Positions 1 to 64,000 of a stretch of 64,000 bases of DNA are shown in pieces. The stretch spans positions 26,962,965-27,026,964 of the forward strand of contig NC_051451.1 in NCBI RefSeq assembly GCF_001649575.2. The letters run 5' to 3'. This DNA comes from Kryptolebias marmoratus. Its lineage: Eukaryota > Chordata > Actinopteri > Cyprinodontiformes > Rivulidae. The position numbers were made by a program, and so were the translations under genes. The notes under the pieces are model-generated. The model was not told where the DNA came from. It worked only from the letters and a program-made list of their open reading frames with translations, and did no database searches. Within the stretch, counting starts at the first letter, position 1. Each line of letters opens with the position of its first letter.

Positions 1-863
1 TGAAGAGGCATTGCGTTTTTTTTTCAGTTTATATTGAAAGAGTGATTGTTTGGTTTAAAGTTATATTAGTCATTTCCGATGTACTGAAGTTAATAGTTCT
101 CTACTGAAGTATGTGATACCTGAAGCATGTTGCATATGAAGTATGTTTATAACACAAGAAGAATAAATCTTCCAGTGGAATGAGAAGGAAGCTCAACGTG
201 TGTGTCTCGTCTTTCCTGTTCCACAGCATCACACGTTGAGGGAAGATCATCTAACACATTACCCTCAGCCATCCTAGGTCGCAGGGTAACACAGACATTT
301 GTTTATTTTTTGAACATTAGCTGCATTTTTAGCATGTTGAAAGGATTTATTTTCATAAGTCTCATCTATGAATTCTTTGGGTATTAAAAGACTCCTAAAC
401 CTCAGGGGATGGACTCACAGATTAACAAAGAACCAACTTTAAACTTTTAATTTCAGCACCTTGTTACTGGTATTGGTCAGATATAAGGACTAAATAAAAA
501 CTATTAAAAAAGCAGCAAAAAAAATCCTTCAGAAAGTCTGAAGTGTTGCTCAACAAGACATTAAAATATCTGTTTGAGCTCTTTGACTTGGAATCAGGTC
601 AGTGGTAGATGCACGTCCATTGATTAGTTTCTGCAAGTTTTATTACAATTTGTCCAGAAGTCCAGGACATATTTTGGCAACAGAGATGAGCCTTTTAACC
701 TTTCAATACAAAGTCCAAAAGCCTTGCTGCTTTGTCTTGCAAATAAAGAGAAATAAAAGTTTATTGTTTATTTCAATACAAGACTGGATTGATCACAACC
801 TAATTAAAACACTGACAATAATCTATATTTATAATGGTGGGAAAATATAAATATAATGGATAT
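1..863. other. Non-coding region downstream of the TRIM gene
   Basis: No gene is supported here. The stretch is AT-rich. Bases 600-690 resemble, in reverse orientation, the dispersed repeat seen at 7445-7605 and 8280-8760 (a 'gttagcaaaatatctc'-like family). An 11-bp inverted repeat lies at 192-202 and 230-240. Short open frames here look random: they match no known family, and their composition is that of the surrounding non-coding DNA. Confidence 0.6.
192..240. repeat. 11-bp perfect inverted repeat
   Basis: CTCAACGTGTG at 192-202 is the reverse complement of CACACGTTGAG at 230-240, with a 27-nt loop. It could be the tips of a tiny decayed inverted-repeat element, but no target duplication is evident. 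Confidence 0.4.
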
Positions 864-869
864 TTTATT
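864..869 (-). terminator. Candidate poly(A) signal of the TRIM gene
   Basis: TTTATT on the plus strand gives AATAAA on the minus strand, about 50 nt beyond the TRIM stop codon. This position suits a short 3' UTR. Other AT-rich hexamers further on could also serve. Confidence 0.45.
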
Positions 870-916
870 TTGTAAGTTTACTAGAGCATTAATGAAACGT
901 GAAGCAAAGAATTTGG

Positions 917-3513
917 TTAGGACTTTTCATCCTCCTCTTCGTGCCAATTCCAGGGATCTTTAATGGAAAACAGAGTCAGCGGCTGCCCGTTCACCCCCTT
1001 CATGTCAATGCAGGGGTTAAACAGGGGGAACAGAGGCTCTGAGCACTGCACACAGAAGGAGTGAAGCAGCGTCATGGCGTCGGCGTCGTAGAATAACAGC
1101 TCCCCCCTCTGGACGTTTGCCAGTACGCCGAGCTTCCTGACTCTCTTTGCCACCGACAGCTGCTTCTCTTGAGTATCATGACACGCCAGGTACTGTCCGT
1201 CTCCGTGGTAGATGCACCAAGACGTGCTGTTCACACCCAGGCTGCAGAAACCCTCAGGTTGCTTTGTATTGACCACACCGGTGGTCACGCCTATCATCCA
1301 GAAGGGTTTGTCCTGAACTATGACCTCCCAGTAATGCTGGCCACTGCTGAAGCTCTCCTGAGCCAGGACGCTGAACTGAGAGTCATACGGCTGGGGGCTC
1401 GGCCCGTCCCCAACGGGCTGGCGTCTCCAGTAGACTTGTTTTCTGTCACTGGATATTTCTAGTTTGGGGTGGGCTGTTGTGGAGTCCAAAGCAGGTGAAC
1501 TTAGATCTGTAAACAAACATTCAGCCCACAGTTATTCAGATTCTAAATGTTCATTTCTTTTATTGCAAAACACTGAATTCTCTACTAACATGACCATGTA
1601 CGGGGAAAGTGTTGGGACAGAGCTAGTGAGAGGTCATCCACCAGCCTCTCCACCGTTCTCAGCTTTTCTGGGTCACACAGATCCCTATTTACTGTCTGGA
1701 TTGGTGAAAAATCCAGACGATCACTTAAAAAAGAACAGAAAAAAAGCATACATATATACACACCAAGGTCAGGTGGTTAAATCATGCAGAATAAAGTTGT
1801 AACGTCTCAAACGTACAAAGATACACTCACCAAAGATTCTGTGCTGTGATTTGCTGTAAAAAAGGACATTTTCTTATTAGACCTTCAAACTATAAACTTA
1901 TTAATGTATTGGATGAAAACTAAATGAACCTATTTGCTTTTAACTTACCTGTAGGAACTGCAGATCATTTGTTTCTTGCAAAAGTGCTTTGTTGGTGGCT
2001 CTAAGTGTGTCTATCTCTTTGATTTGGATTTCCATGTTGGCCCTCTGAGCCTCCAGCCAGTGCGTCGTGTAGGTTTCCTCTGCCTCTATAATCTGCATCA
2101 TCAGACGCTCATCGGCGTCCAGCACCACACGGATTCTGCTGTACTTGTCTGAGATTCTCTCTCTGAAATCTGCTGCTGATTTCTAGAAAATAGATCAAAT
2201 GCTGTATTGGAAGGTTTTCTGCAAAGAAAAACCAGATTGTTAATTAAAAAAAAGGGGTGGGTTCACGAGGGTCGATGATACCACGGTTTGTGTGTACAGT
2301 GACTCCAGGTCTTTGATGGCGTGCTCTGCTTCGCCTCTTCTCTTCAGCAGGTGGGTCATGTTGGTCTCCAATGTGCCCTAAAGACAGAAATAAAAGAAAA
2401 CTAAAACAATTCTGCAGAAATGTCAAAGGAGCAAATGATTGAAGAGTGACATCATCAACTGTCAGTTGAACAATTCATGAAAACGTCTGTAAAAACGTCA
2501 TAAAACCTAAACTTTATTTGTGCAAAAACCATTAAATCTATCAAAGTGCCACTTCAGACATGTAAAGTCCAAGTTTCTGTGACTCATTTAACTTTGGAAG
2601 GATGTTCCAAAGTTTGGCTCCAAAGAGGGTTGGATTTTCTCATGTTTTTCAAAACTCCCATTGATCTCCATTCTTTTTTTGATGCTGTTTTCTTTCTTTC
2701 TTTTTTTTTTTTTGCAAATTATGTCTATATTTTGAGACATACTGCTGCCAAATGTAAGAGCACACTATAGCTGATTGAGCCACACATTTTGGTGTATGAT
2801 TTGCACGTTTTATTTCAAAGCTGTGCAACGAAAAACAGGAAATTTCTTTATACAGATTATTATTAAGGATGCTTCAGAGCTCGTGCATCAGCATCCTTAA
2901 AAAGAACGAGTTGTGTAATTCACAACAAATTATCAGGAGTTGTGATATTTACCCTAAATTCTGCACCGGCCTCATGAAGCTGAGATGTCTTATGGTGTTT
3001 GTGTCTGCCCACCAGGGCACATAAACAACACACAGGAAGCTTTTCCTCCATGCAGAAGAGCTTCAGTTCGTCACGGTGCTCCCTGCACTTCAGAGACAGT
3101 GGATCGCTGGTCACATCGACAAGTGTGTGCTCCCTGAGAGCGGACTTCTGCTGGTGCACCAGGGCATGAGCCTGGCAGAGTGAAGCGTCACAGGTCAAAC
3201 AGGTCCTTACAGCCACAGACGGCTTCTCTATGCAGTGGTCACAGCACACCGTCGAAGACGACTTGGCTGAACTACTAAGAGCTGTGAAGTCGTTCACTTT
3301 AGACTGAAGAACAGTGTTTATCTCCAGGGTGAGGTCAGAGGGAAGGAATATCTGACACTCTGGACAGAAGAAAGGACCCGCAGGAGACACATCTGTTTCC
3401 CAGACGGCCTGGATACAAGTCAGGCAGAAGTCGTGTCCACACTGGAGCGTCACGGGATCCTCAAAGAACTCCTGGCAGATGGGACACTTCAGAGTTTTGT
3501 CAACAGTCTCCAT
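917..3513 (-). CDS. TRIM-family E3 ubiquitin ligase (RING, two B-boxes, coiled coil, PRY-SPRY)
   Basis: Six coding exons join in frame on the minus strand: 3513-2953, 2377-2282, 2182-1949, 1853-1831, 1684-1602 and 1506-917, giving 528 aa. All have AG/GT borders, and the internal lengths 96, 234 and 23 nt are the classic TRIM exon pattern. Exon 1 encodes a C3HC4 RING (C10, C13, C25, H27, C30, C33, C50, C53), B-box 1 (about residues 90-133) and B-box 2 (about 142-180). The 96- and 234-nt exons encode the coiled coil. The last exon encodes PRY-SPRY, with motifs such as GQHYWEV and a C-terminal FNPCIDMK-like stretch. The family transfers ubiquitin to targets chosen by the SPRY domain; many members act in antiviral signalling. 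The start has a good Kozak context (GCCATGG). I cannot name the orthologue; fish carry many related TRIM genes. Confidence 0.93.
2378..2952 (-). other. TRIM intron 1
   Basis: This 575-nt intron lies between the RING/B-box exon and the 96-nt coiled-coil exon. It contains a T-rich run near 2690-2715 and no recognisable gene. The short AT-rich repeat-like text at 2850-2900 contains the same 12-mer words in both orientations (gcatcctt / aaggatgc), forming a weak hairpin. Confidence 0.6.
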
Positions 3514-3514
3514 G

Positions 3515-3570
3515 GCCTGGCTCGGCTTGGCCCGGCTCGGCTTGGCTCGGCCCGGCTCGGCTCTCTTATG
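3515..3570 (-). repeat. GC-rich tandem repeat in the TRIM 5' leader
   Basis: The plus strand reads as repeated GGCTCGG/GGCTTGG/GCCCGG units (minus strand CCGAGCC-type) directly upstream of the TRIM start codon, with only a couple of bases between. The array is unlike the AT-rich neighbourhood. In the mRNA it would sit at the ribosome entry side of the AUG and could form GC-rich structure. Confidence 0.8.
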
Positions 3571-4680
3571 GCGGCCCGGTGTAAGAGAGAGAGTTCCTCC
3601 AGGCTGACCCAGCTCATTAATGTTTCACCGGCCTCTCTCGGCAGGTACACACACCACTCACAAACCTTACGATCAGATTACAGAAGATGTGTTGATAACC
3701 GAAACCTTTTTAAACCATTAACCTCCCAGGAGACATGCAAACCCTTTCCCCCGAAACGTAAAATAATAATAAAAAAATCTGGAGAAATAACATTTTCTGC
3801 AAAAATCCAGTTTGAATGCTAAGTGCTGAATGACTGCTGCAATTAAAACTGGGTCATCACAGCAAAAAGAAGAACATTAGATAAAAGCTAAAAGTATCAA
3901 AAGGCTAACTAAAAGCTAGAAATAGCAAATTGGTAGCTAAAAGATAAAAGTAGCAAAAGAAATACAAGCATGCTTATGCTGATGTTTTTAAAGGAATTAA
4001 AGAGATTTCAATGTCTTTCCTTATTTGTAAATAAAGTTAAATATTTTTAAAAAATTGATATAACTGTAACAGCAGCCATCTCCTGAATGAGCTGAAGGTT
4101 TGGATCTATAAAAGGCTAAAATAGTAGAAAATATGCAAAAATATTTAGATTGTAAAAAACATACAAAGAAATAATTACAATAACAAACAGGAAAACAAAT
4201 ACTGTGCCAGTTAAAATTAACTTTGGAAGCTGTACAAATGAAAGGCTTCTCTGTAATTTATTATTATTGTCAAACACTTTTTAAAAGCTAAAGAAATATT
4301 GAGCTGAAACATAAAATAATGAACAGTAATATCAATTTGTTTTTGTAAAAAAACCCCCACCAAATTCTGTCTCCTAAGATTCTGAGACTATGTTTCGACC
4401 ATTCCTAATTTTTATTGTTCCGAACAAGCAAACACAGAAAACAGTTTTTTAATTTTCTTTTGACATATTTACAGAAACGAACAATCCAGTTTCCCTTTTT
4501 GTGTCAGGTAAGTAACGATTTATCTGTATTTTAATTTCAGTATAAAACCAGACAACGTGTGAATTTAATTTATAATCTCAGGAAGGCAGTTTTATAACTT
4601 TAAATATAATAAACTCTTAACTTTCCTTTAAATGTAATCAGTTCTTCGCTGTATTGTTACGCTTCTCGCGGATGCGAAGT
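3571..4680. other. Intergenic region between divergent TRIM and aldh18a1
   Basis: This is the shared upstream region of TRIM (minus) and aldh18a1 (plus). About 285 bases of it (3865-4150) are a copy of the AGCTAAA composite repeat. The remainder is AT-rich with no gene. The likely aldh18a1 promoter begins at its right edge. Confidence 0.6.
3865..4150 (+). repeat. Composite AGCTAAA repeat, copy A
   Basis: Words such as AGCTAAAAG and TAGCAAAAG are followed by a fixed module containing 'aaataaagttaaatattt', then 'gcagccatctcctgaatgag' and 'ggctaaaa'. The same order of modules recurs at 28545-29050 and, in reverse, at 11831-12205, 15308-16035, 20690-20945 and 41855-42150. Confidence 0.65.
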
Positions 4681-4800
4681 TCTGACGTTTCTACGTACTT
4701 CCTACGTAATTGCGTCATCACGTACAGTTTGGACGTACTCTAATATTGCGCGTAAACGTCCTTCGTGAATACCCCAGTGCTCTTCCGAAACAACGTGGGC
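4660..4800 (+). promoter_or_regulatory. aldh18a1: Putative aldh18a1 promoter
   Basis: A CpG-containing stretch with many ACGT cores stands out from the AT-rich flanks. It includes ATTGCGTCAT at 4709-4718, whose reverse complement ATGACGCAAT resembles a C/EBP-ATF composite (ATF4-type) element. It lies just upstream of the inferred non-coding first exon. The transcription start is not determined from sequence. Confidence 0.5.
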
Positions 4801-4903
4801 TGTGGATGTGGCAGCAGACTGACGGACTTACTACGTGTCTCCTTTCTGCACAACACAGTCATTGGCATCGGAAGTTGTGTTTTTTAGCTCCTCGTACTGT
4901 CAG
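4801..4903 (+). other. aldh18a1: Inferred 5' UTR exon of aldh18a1
   Basis: A strong donor CAG|GTAACG at 4903/4904 fits a non-coding exon 1 spliced to the acceptor at 5381/5382, where the leader continues for 11 nt to the start codon. The left edge is a guess. An upstream ATG at 4806 stays open through the donor and, after splicing, would run to a stop at 5431-5433, overlapping the main start in another frame. Confidence 0.5.
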
Positions 4904-5381
4904 GTAACGAGACATTTTATAAAAACTTTCTTCTGCTAATAGTTTTCAAATGGCAGCTAAAAATAGCCGAAGCTAACCAACAGCTAGCTAGCTACAGGTA
5001 CATTGTTTTGACAGTATTTGACACGCAGCATCATTTATTTTTCATTTCAAGCAGCAGTTAAAGCAGATTTACATTCGAGTTTAGTCGTGCAGAACGTTTA
5101 ACTTCGATATATTAGCAGATAATATTTGTAAGCTAACTTGAATGTGTCAAGTTAAAAGAATTAACTGTGATAACAATGAAGGGCATGAGTGAAACTTTAC
5201 AGAAATCAGATATGATTTACAATGATCTCTTCAGTACAGATAATTTATTTCTTTGTAAATTCGGGATGCAGATGGATATTTATATGTATTGCTCATCTAT
5301 TCTGATATAAAATTGCTGCTTATTTCTGTTGAGGTTACAGTGACCTGACATTGATTTGGTGTGTTTTTCTGTGATCCACAG
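4904..5381 (+). other. aldh18a1: aldh18a1 intron 1
   Basis: AT-rich intron between the inferred leader exon and the first coding exon. It ends in a pyrimidine-rich acceptor (ttttctgtgatccacag). No other feature is seen. Confidence 0.5.
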
Positions 5382-5392
5382 CTGTTGGTGCC

Positions 5393-12521
<7,129 letters not shown>

Positions 12522-12935
12522 GAAAACTATCAACTGGAGTCAACGCAGCAGGTGTCCACCAAGAGTTTGTTAGAGGTTTGTGTCAAATGGTCGCATTTCT
12601 ACCTGCTAGTTTCTGCTTTATCACCTGTGAAACGTAAGCCCTGAATGGAGGCCGCTTTTAACAGACAACCACGTGCACAGACACACAAATCCCCGTAAAT
12701 ATCAAACGAGCAGGAAATTTATTGTTAAACATAAAATACGAAGCGTTAAAAAGCTCATTTTTCTATTGGTACGAAAAGGAATCATTGGGCCAATTGTGAT
12801 TTTTCTAATTTATTTTTCTACACCCTTTGTTTTGTTACAGAAAGTGTTTGTGCTTTATCTTGGTTTAAGATTTGCTCTGCTGTCCTTTTCTCTTTGCACA
12901 TACAGTTTAATAAATATGATGTACAGTTCTTAAAT
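12522..12935 (+). other. aldh18a1: aldh18a1 3' UTR
   Basis: Downstream of the TAA at 12519-12521. A poly(A) signal AATAAA at 12909-12914 is followed by a GT-containing stretch (gaatttgtggttt) that suits cleavage near 12930-12945. Confidence 0.65.
12909..12914 (+). terminator. aldh18a1: aldh18a1 poly(A) signal
   Basis: A canonical AATAAA about 390 nt after the stop codon, with a T/GT-rich element following within 40 nt. Confidence 0.65.
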
Positions 12936-14100
12936 CTTGAATTTGTGGTTTATCAAAGTTAACATCGTATTTTTTTCCCCGTTTTATATATTCTGGAGAT
13001 GGTCGTCGCTGTTTATTAAAAGGACCTAATTTGTTTTAAATGTGGTTTAATAACCTCTTCAGTGTTCTGCTTTAATTTCTGTGGTGCAGATTGTTTGCTA
13101 AAACAACAAATTGGGCGCTTTTCTTTTTCAATCAGCCGAATGAGACCTGGGTAGAAGTGATGATGGGCAGGAAATGGAGGAACCTCCTCCAAAATAAGAG
13201 CAAAGTGTTTGCCGGTGGCAGTGGGTGCCATCTTAAATCGGCTCCATCAAAGTTTACGGTTTTATTGATCCACTGATAACAAATATGTTCAACAAAAACC
13301 ACCAGAAATCACCTACTGTATGGCACAGAGCCTGTACTTTATCATGTTCAGCTAATTAACTGACTTTATTCATCACTTTTGGATCTTGAAAGTGAAAGAA
13401 CTTTGTTTTGTTTCCATCAGTCACGTGGTTTCGCCGGTTTAAGTGCTGGATCTGAGCCGACGGAGTCCAAACCGGGCCCACCAGGCCAATCGATTTGTCT
13501 CCCAGGCTGAAAGTGGTGTGCAGCCAATCTCATGCCAGCATTTTTCACTGATTATTGGTGTCTGCATTAACAATATTAGTTCAGGTAATTAATTCAATAA
13601 TCTTATTTTTACTGGGTCCACAGAGTTTTGTTTTATTTCATAAGGTGACAATAATTACGGCGCACTACGAGTATAAAAACCGAAAGAAGTGAGAAAAGAA
13701 AGGTAAAAATAAAACAAAACCTACAGTTTTAAAACAGAAAAAAACCCTTCCATGCACAAAGTCTATTTCTGATTAATGAACGTGTGTTTTAAACTTATCT
13801 TGCTGTAATTTATATATAATTTATCAGTAAGCAATATACATCAGTGGTTCCCAAAGGTGGGTTCAGACCCCACTGTGGGTCATAATAACACATCAATTGG
13901 GGTCCTTGGATAATTTGGAGCAATCAAATTAAATCTTCTTTTCATAATACACATTATTAAGAAGGTTTCTAGACCTTGTGAATAGGTGAGTCACTAAAGG
14001 AAATATAGTAGTTGGTCAGTCTGTGATGTTATCTTGGGGTCATAATGTTCTGCAGCCATTATTTTGTGGGTTTGAAACTTAGTAATGAAATGTCCCACTG
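12936..14100. other. Intergenic region between aldh18a1 and ate1
   Basis: About 1.2 kb with no gene. The left part is plain AT-rich sequence. The right part holds a truncated hAT-like element (13842-14085) that runs into the ate1 promoter region. Confidence 0.6.
13842..14085 (+). mobile_element. Truncated hAT-like short element beside the ate1 promoter
   Basis: Begins CAGTGGTTCCCAAAGG, the standard tip of a fish hAT-type family, followed by 'gacccca.tgtgggtca'. It ends near 'ttgtgggtttgaaactta', where the family's closing 'aagtttgg.aaccactg' is mostly missing. Related copies lie at 18106-18437, 39170-39449 and 61673-61940. Confidence 0.6.
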
Positions 14101-14119
14101 CCCAGAAACGCACCCGGCT

Positions 14120-14197
14120 GAGGCACTGGGGGGGTGGGCGGGGCTTCCACTTCCAGCAGGTGACCTTGGCTGGCTCAGCTGTCATCTGTTCGTGAAC
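14120..14197 (+). promoter_or_regulatory. ate1: Putative ate1 promoter and 5' UTR
   Basis: A GC box GGGCGGGGC at 14136-14144 and an ETS-like CACTTCC at 14148-14154 lie 45-60 nt before the start codon. No TATA box is placed. This is a typical arrangement for a widely expressed gene. The start site is not determined. Confidence 0.5.
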
Positions 14198-60710
<46,513 letters not shown>

Positions 60711-61399
60711 TAATTAATTATTTAACTTTAGGAAACAGCAGCCTCCCTTGGCTGACTGTGTAAGAGCTGAGGAGCAATCAAGTATTTTGTTTTTTTAGGT
60801 GTAAATCCAGATATCAACCCATTTATTTCAGTCTCCTCATGTCTCAAGTCTCTGTTCTTGTGATAACTCTTCTAATTTCTGCACCTTTTAGTTTTTCTAA
60901 TTATTTTGACACAGGTTTGTTCCAACCCAAAATAAGGTTTACAGTACATGCGTTACAGATACTGTTCATGGAAATGGTTACAGACTGTTAGTATGTGTGC
61001 ACGTGGGGTTAAAAGTCAAACATAAACTCCTGTTTGCTCCCTCTTATTATTCTCACTCAAACAAGAAAGAACCACCAGTCAACAGCAATGGGAAGTGTGT
61101 ACGGATGAGGAATTAATTGTCAAATAGATGGGAAGTAATATATGAAGTTAAGACAGGGAGTTATAGAAGAATAAAGATGGAGGATGCCATCAAAATGACC
61201 TTTTAAAGATGGAAGTAGCAGGAAGTGAGGCTGGTGGCCATTTACTGGCAGCAGACGTGAAAGAACAATAAATATTGACACCTTGACATCTGAACTTGGT
61301 GCCAAGAAGAAAAGGCTTGGTTTGCATTTTAGGAAATGATCAATTAAAAAGTCAAAAGTAAAATAAACTTGTTTTTTTTTACCTTCTATGCTTTAGACC

Positions 61400-61613
61400 C
61401 ATGGTCCTCAAACTGTGGTACAAGTAACACTGGTGGTACTCAGAAGATATTTTAGTATCAAATATTAACGAGTTAATTAACTCTGATAAGCTGAACTGTG
61501 ATGTAAAGCTAACATGCAGAGAGACAAAAAGATGAGGGTTTAAATCAAACTACAGTCTTGGCTCCAAATGGAAAATTGGAGCAAAAGTGGAGAATATTTT
61601 AGGAACCGCTGTG
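61400..61613 (+). mobile_element. hAT-like short element
   Basis: 'atggtcctcaaactgtggta' with 'actggtggtact' and end 'ttttaggaaccgctgtgg' resembles the fish family CAGTGGTTCTCAAACTGTGGTAC…; ends eroded. Confidence 0.55.
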
Positions 61614-61672
61614 GAAACTGGAGTGGATAATGGTTTATCTTGTGGTAAGCAGCACCAATGAACATTTTTCAG

Positions 61673-61940
61673 CAGTGGTTCCCAGAGAAGAAGGGCTAGA
61701 GAAGATCTGCAGAAATTAAATTAACTTTAAAGATTTTTTGCCAATGGCGTATTTGGCCTCAATTGTTCCAAAAAATAAAAACCGAAGTTGTAAATGGATT
61801 TAAAAGACATGGTTGATTAGACTCTTTCTTAAATGACTTATTATCTTTGTTTGTACACTTAAACCAGCAAGAGTTGATGTCATGAGTCGCTGCGGTTTTT
61901 ATTTTGTGGGTCAAAAACTAAAAAGTTTGGAAACCTTTGG
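61673..61940 (+). mobile_element. hAT-like short element
   Basis: CAGTGGTTCCCAGAG start and 'aaaaagtttggaaacctttg' end, with 'tgggtcaaaaactaaaaagt' before it, the same order as in 18106-18437. Confidence 0.6.
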
Positions 61941-63411
61941 TCTATAAGGTCTGCTAGCAACGCAGGAGGAAAATAGCAAGAATGTTTGATTGAAGTTTTA
62001 TCAAACTTATATCTGCTGTGAGGCAGAAAAAGAGCCATCTTTCAACCGGGGTTAGGCGTTAAGCTGTTTTTATTCAGATATGAATATAAGCTTGTACTCC
62101 TGGTTTTTAATGGTTGTGGCATAGAGCTTAGTATTTCCTGGATTGGTATTTGTTATAAAATATTTAAGAGTCACTGCTCTAGATTATTTATGTTGGTATC
62201 TTTTAAGAAGACAAATGTCAAAACGAAAAAAAAAAGTATATTACACAGATTTTTAATTGTTGTCTGGAGTGAACATCATCCCAGTTACTCTGGTCATTTC
62301 CAGCACTGACTTCAACGTCAGTATCACGTTTTGACCTTTTAGTTTTTCAGTTTTACTTCTAATCCCTGAGCCGGCGGGAAAACGACTCGGAACGAAAGGT
62401 CTCAGAGTTGTCTGTTATCACCGTGGCCGGTGAATGTTTGCGTCTGTGGTTCTTTTGGTGTCGCCATTCCTGTGTGAACTGTTGATCTTGGGCCGGCCCG
62501 GGCGTTGTTGCAGCCGGCCTTGCTGTCCAAACGCAGCCTCGTTACATGACGGCGTGTTTGGACAGCGGTCTGTGCAGATGAACTGCCATGAGAGGTGGTG
62601 GGAAAATAGTTACTGTTTAGAAACACTTTGTGACCTGTCGATCACCAGGTCAGCCTGCCCTCTGTCATTATCAGCCGTATTACAAGTTGTTTTTAAGACT
62701 TTGGAGTCCTCTCTGTCGGTAATGTTGTGCAAATTTCCTTTGTTTCGCTGCATTATTTATCTGCAGTGGTCAGAAAAGGGGAGTTTATACTTGGATCTGA
62801 TCTGTACTTCATAAACCGACTGTCAGATTTTGCTCTGTGGTGGTAAATCAGCAACAGTTTCTGTGGAAAACCGCTTTATTTATGTTTTTAGCTCTCTGAA
62901 CTATAATGTAGTTGGAGTTTTGTCTCCAACTATACTGATGTTTTTATAAAAAAAAGAATAAATGTGTTTGAATGACGTAATTGCTTAGAAGTTTGTCGAA
63001 AATTTGTGTATTTAGGACTCCTAAGTACTCAAAAATGAAAATGAATCAAAGGGTGCTGCTAAATATTAGTTTAAGAAGATCTTGTTGATTCGAATATTAG
63101 GGAAGGTCTGTTAGGTGTTGGCTGAACATGTGCTGCTTGTTATTTGTAGCATGCTGCAGAGATATTAGCCAAAAAAGATTACATTTGCTGCACAATCTCC
63201 AGCCATGTCACACCGTAACAAGGAAGAGACGCTTTCTGCTCTTGAAAGATGTAACCTGCCCCCCCTTATTGATCAGAGCATTAAAGCAATGTAATAAAAA
63301 CAATCTGAAATGACACCAAAGTTTTCAGTAAATATCTGTGTTTGTTGCACATTAAGGACCTACCCTAAAATCTAATCCTTTGGTGACTAAAACACTACGT
63401 GACTTTTCCGT

Positions 63412-63540
63412 TGCAGTCTCACTGAATTTGAAGTATTTACAACCTAGTCACCAACAACCAGTGTGGTGTTTTGAGAGAACAGTTTTTGAAAATCATGGCC
63501 TCTTTCTGTGTGCACGGTTTGTAAAACTGTGTAGGTTTTA
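63412..63540 (+). repeat. Dispersed repeat shared with 9212-9345
   Basis: Shares 'cagtctcactga', 'cagtttttg' and 'aaatcatggc', in the same order and spacing. Confidence 0.6.
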
Positions 63541-63575
63541 CCCACCTTTGCTGTCGCACCCCCCCCCCCCCCCCC

Positions 63576-63606
63576 NNNNNNNNNNNNNNNNNNNNNNNNN
63601 NNNNNN
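63576..63606. other. Assembly gap (31 N) inside poly-C
   Basis: Both flanks are runs of C (about 17 and 19). The true length of the run is unknown. Confidence 1.
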
Positions 63607-64000
63607 CCCCCCCCCCCCCCCCCCCTCGCTGAAGTACACTTTAGAAATGATGATAATCAGATTTGGATGAGTTTTTAAATAATTATTATTTATCAATGTT
63701 GTGGTTTTTAGATCTCAAGCAAAAAAGCTGTGCGCTTTCGCAGCTCATGTGATGAAGTTTAGAACTCCACGAAAGTCGCGAGACTTTCTAATGAAAGCTC
63801 CTCACCAGCTAGTTGCAGCTCAACTTACTACCTTAATGCTCCTTTAAACTGGTTAATGATCTGCTTTGACTAAAAAAATCAACGTGGGCGGTCTTTGCAG
63901 GGTCTCGACAATGTCTTCAGGTACATAATAGTAATGCAGTCGGCTCCCCGTGGTTTTGAGCATGCACAAAACGTCTGTTGCAAGGTTGTGGTGGTTTATA

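Noticed and set aside
1169..1802. Two plus-strand open frames over the TRIM SPRY exon
   Set aside because: They are antisense shadows of the PRY-SPRY exon and match no family.
3433..3822. 129-codon plus-strand frame with Arg/Leu-Gly-Ser-Ala repeats
   Set aside because: It is antisense to the TRIM RING exon and reads through the GC tandem repeat, which explains its repeats.
63120..63320. Candidate final ate1 exon
   Set aside because: The translation has none of the conserved ATE1 C-terminal residues, and no frame-compatible acceptor leads into a match.

Overview
This window is from a vertebrate nuclear genome, almost certainly a teleost fish. Genes are split by GT-AG introns. The three reconstructed proteins match vertebrate families, and the introns are AT-rich and full of fish-type DNA transposon fragments (hAT-like and other short elements with terminal inverted repeats) and LINE tails. 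There are no bacterial-type features. Two assembly gaps (59343-59362 and 63576-63606) lie in C-rich tracts.

Layout. (1) 917-3513, minus strand: a complete six-exon TRIM E3 ubiquitin ligase gene (RING, two B-boxes, coiled coil, PRY-SPRY; 528 aa predicted). (2) About 4700-12935, plus strand: aldh18a1, encoding delta-1-pyrroline-5-carboxylate synthase. All 16 coding exons were reconstructed in frame (777 aa, or 779 aa with an alternative donor). (3) 14198 to beyond the right end, plus strand: ate1, encoding arginyl-tRNA-protein transferase 1. Eleven constant or alternative exon positions were found; the last coding exon or exons lie outside the window. ate1 occupies more than 46 kb, mostly intron.

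The genes act in separate pathways: TRIM in ubiquitin signalling or innate immunity, P5CS in mitochondrial proline, ornithine and arginine synthesis, and ATE1 in the Arg/N-degron pathway. Nothing suggests an operon-like link. TRIM and aldh18a1 are divergently oriented about 1.2 kb apart; aldh18a1 and ate1 are head-to-tail.

Most interesting observations: ate1 keeps two homologous 129-nt exons (28166-28294 and 29979-30107) that match the known mutually exclusive exons 7a/7b. A 12-nt perfect complementarity links the sequence just after the first to the sequence just before the second, and it overlaps a local hairpin, so the two folds would compete. aldh18a1 exon 6 keeps two donors 6 nt apart that would make the two-residue (VN) long/short isoforms. 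The non-coding part holds an apparently undescribed composite repeat built from AGCTAAA-like words (seven copies, both orientations), a GTAC-rich degenerate array in an ate1 intron, a CpG-rich island deep in ate1 intron 10, and several transposon remnants. I found no wholly new multi-gene system.
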